Below, piece after piece: positions 63,961 through 64,000 of a DNA stretch of 64,000 bases. Location: the NCBI GenBank assembly GCA_018105865.1, contig CM030862.1:11117806-11181805 (forward strand), read 5' to 3'. The stretch is from Metaphire vulgaris (lineage: Eukaryota; Annelida; Clitellata; Crassiclitellata; Megascolecidae). Both the position numbers and the translations under genes were made by a program. How positions within the stretch are numbered: the stretch's first letter is position 1; the number at the start of each line of letters is the position of its first letter. The notes below the pieces were generated by a model. It ran no database searches. It was not told the DNA's origin and saw nothing but the letters and a program-made list of their open reading frames with translations.

Positions 63961-64000
63961 ACTGTTAAATTTCAAGCAACTGAGTGCTTCTTTTTAATTT

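Overview
The window comes from an animal nuclear genome. It has spliced genes with GT/AG introns, an intact nuclear tRNA gene, long AT-type microsatellites, many short nonautonomous DNA transposons and CR1/L2-like LINE tails. The proteins are those of a non-vertebrate bilaterian: a single L(3)mbt-type MBT protein carries features that are split among the vertebrate L3MBTL paralogs. The species cannot be fixed from sequence alone, and I do not name one.

Layout. Bases 1-29,500 hold no gene I can support. They are filled with microsatellites, hAT-type, TTAA-type (piggyBac-like) and pogo-like miniature elements, LINE 3' ends, a ~395-bp satellite unit, and two CpG-rich non-repetitive islands (about 15.97-16.46 kb and 23.74-24.13 kb). 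From 29.5 kb there are four genes, all on the + strand: (1) an L3MBTL gene, with a CpG-rich promoter and untranslated exon at about 29.5-30.4 kb and 16 coding exons from 31,642 to 45,500 (1,656 aa; all splice phases close); (2) FAAP20, 47,965-51,095, four exons, 310 aa; (3) TPRG1L, 52,670-55,955, four exons, 281 aa; (4) the first two coding exons of a PI3-kinase p85-type regulatory subunit, from 59,755 and running off the right edge. A tRNA-Val(CAC) gene lies on the - strand at 47,781-47,853.

The four genes do not form an evident pathway. L3MBTL is a chromatin-compaction reader, FAAP20 a ubiquitin-binding subunit of the Fanconi anemia core complex, TPRG1L a homolog of the presynaptic protein Mover, and the last gene an SH3-bearing PI3K adaptor. 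The points of most interest are the FAAP20 and TPRG1L homologs (TPRG1L was named as vertebrate-specific), the two different C2HC fingers in one L3MBTL protein, and the transposon archaeology. The latter includes eight copies of a 72-80 bp TTAA element, at least six copies of a hAT MITE with 8-bp target duplications, and a two-MITE composite whose outer and inner flanks match in a way that points to ectopic recombination.
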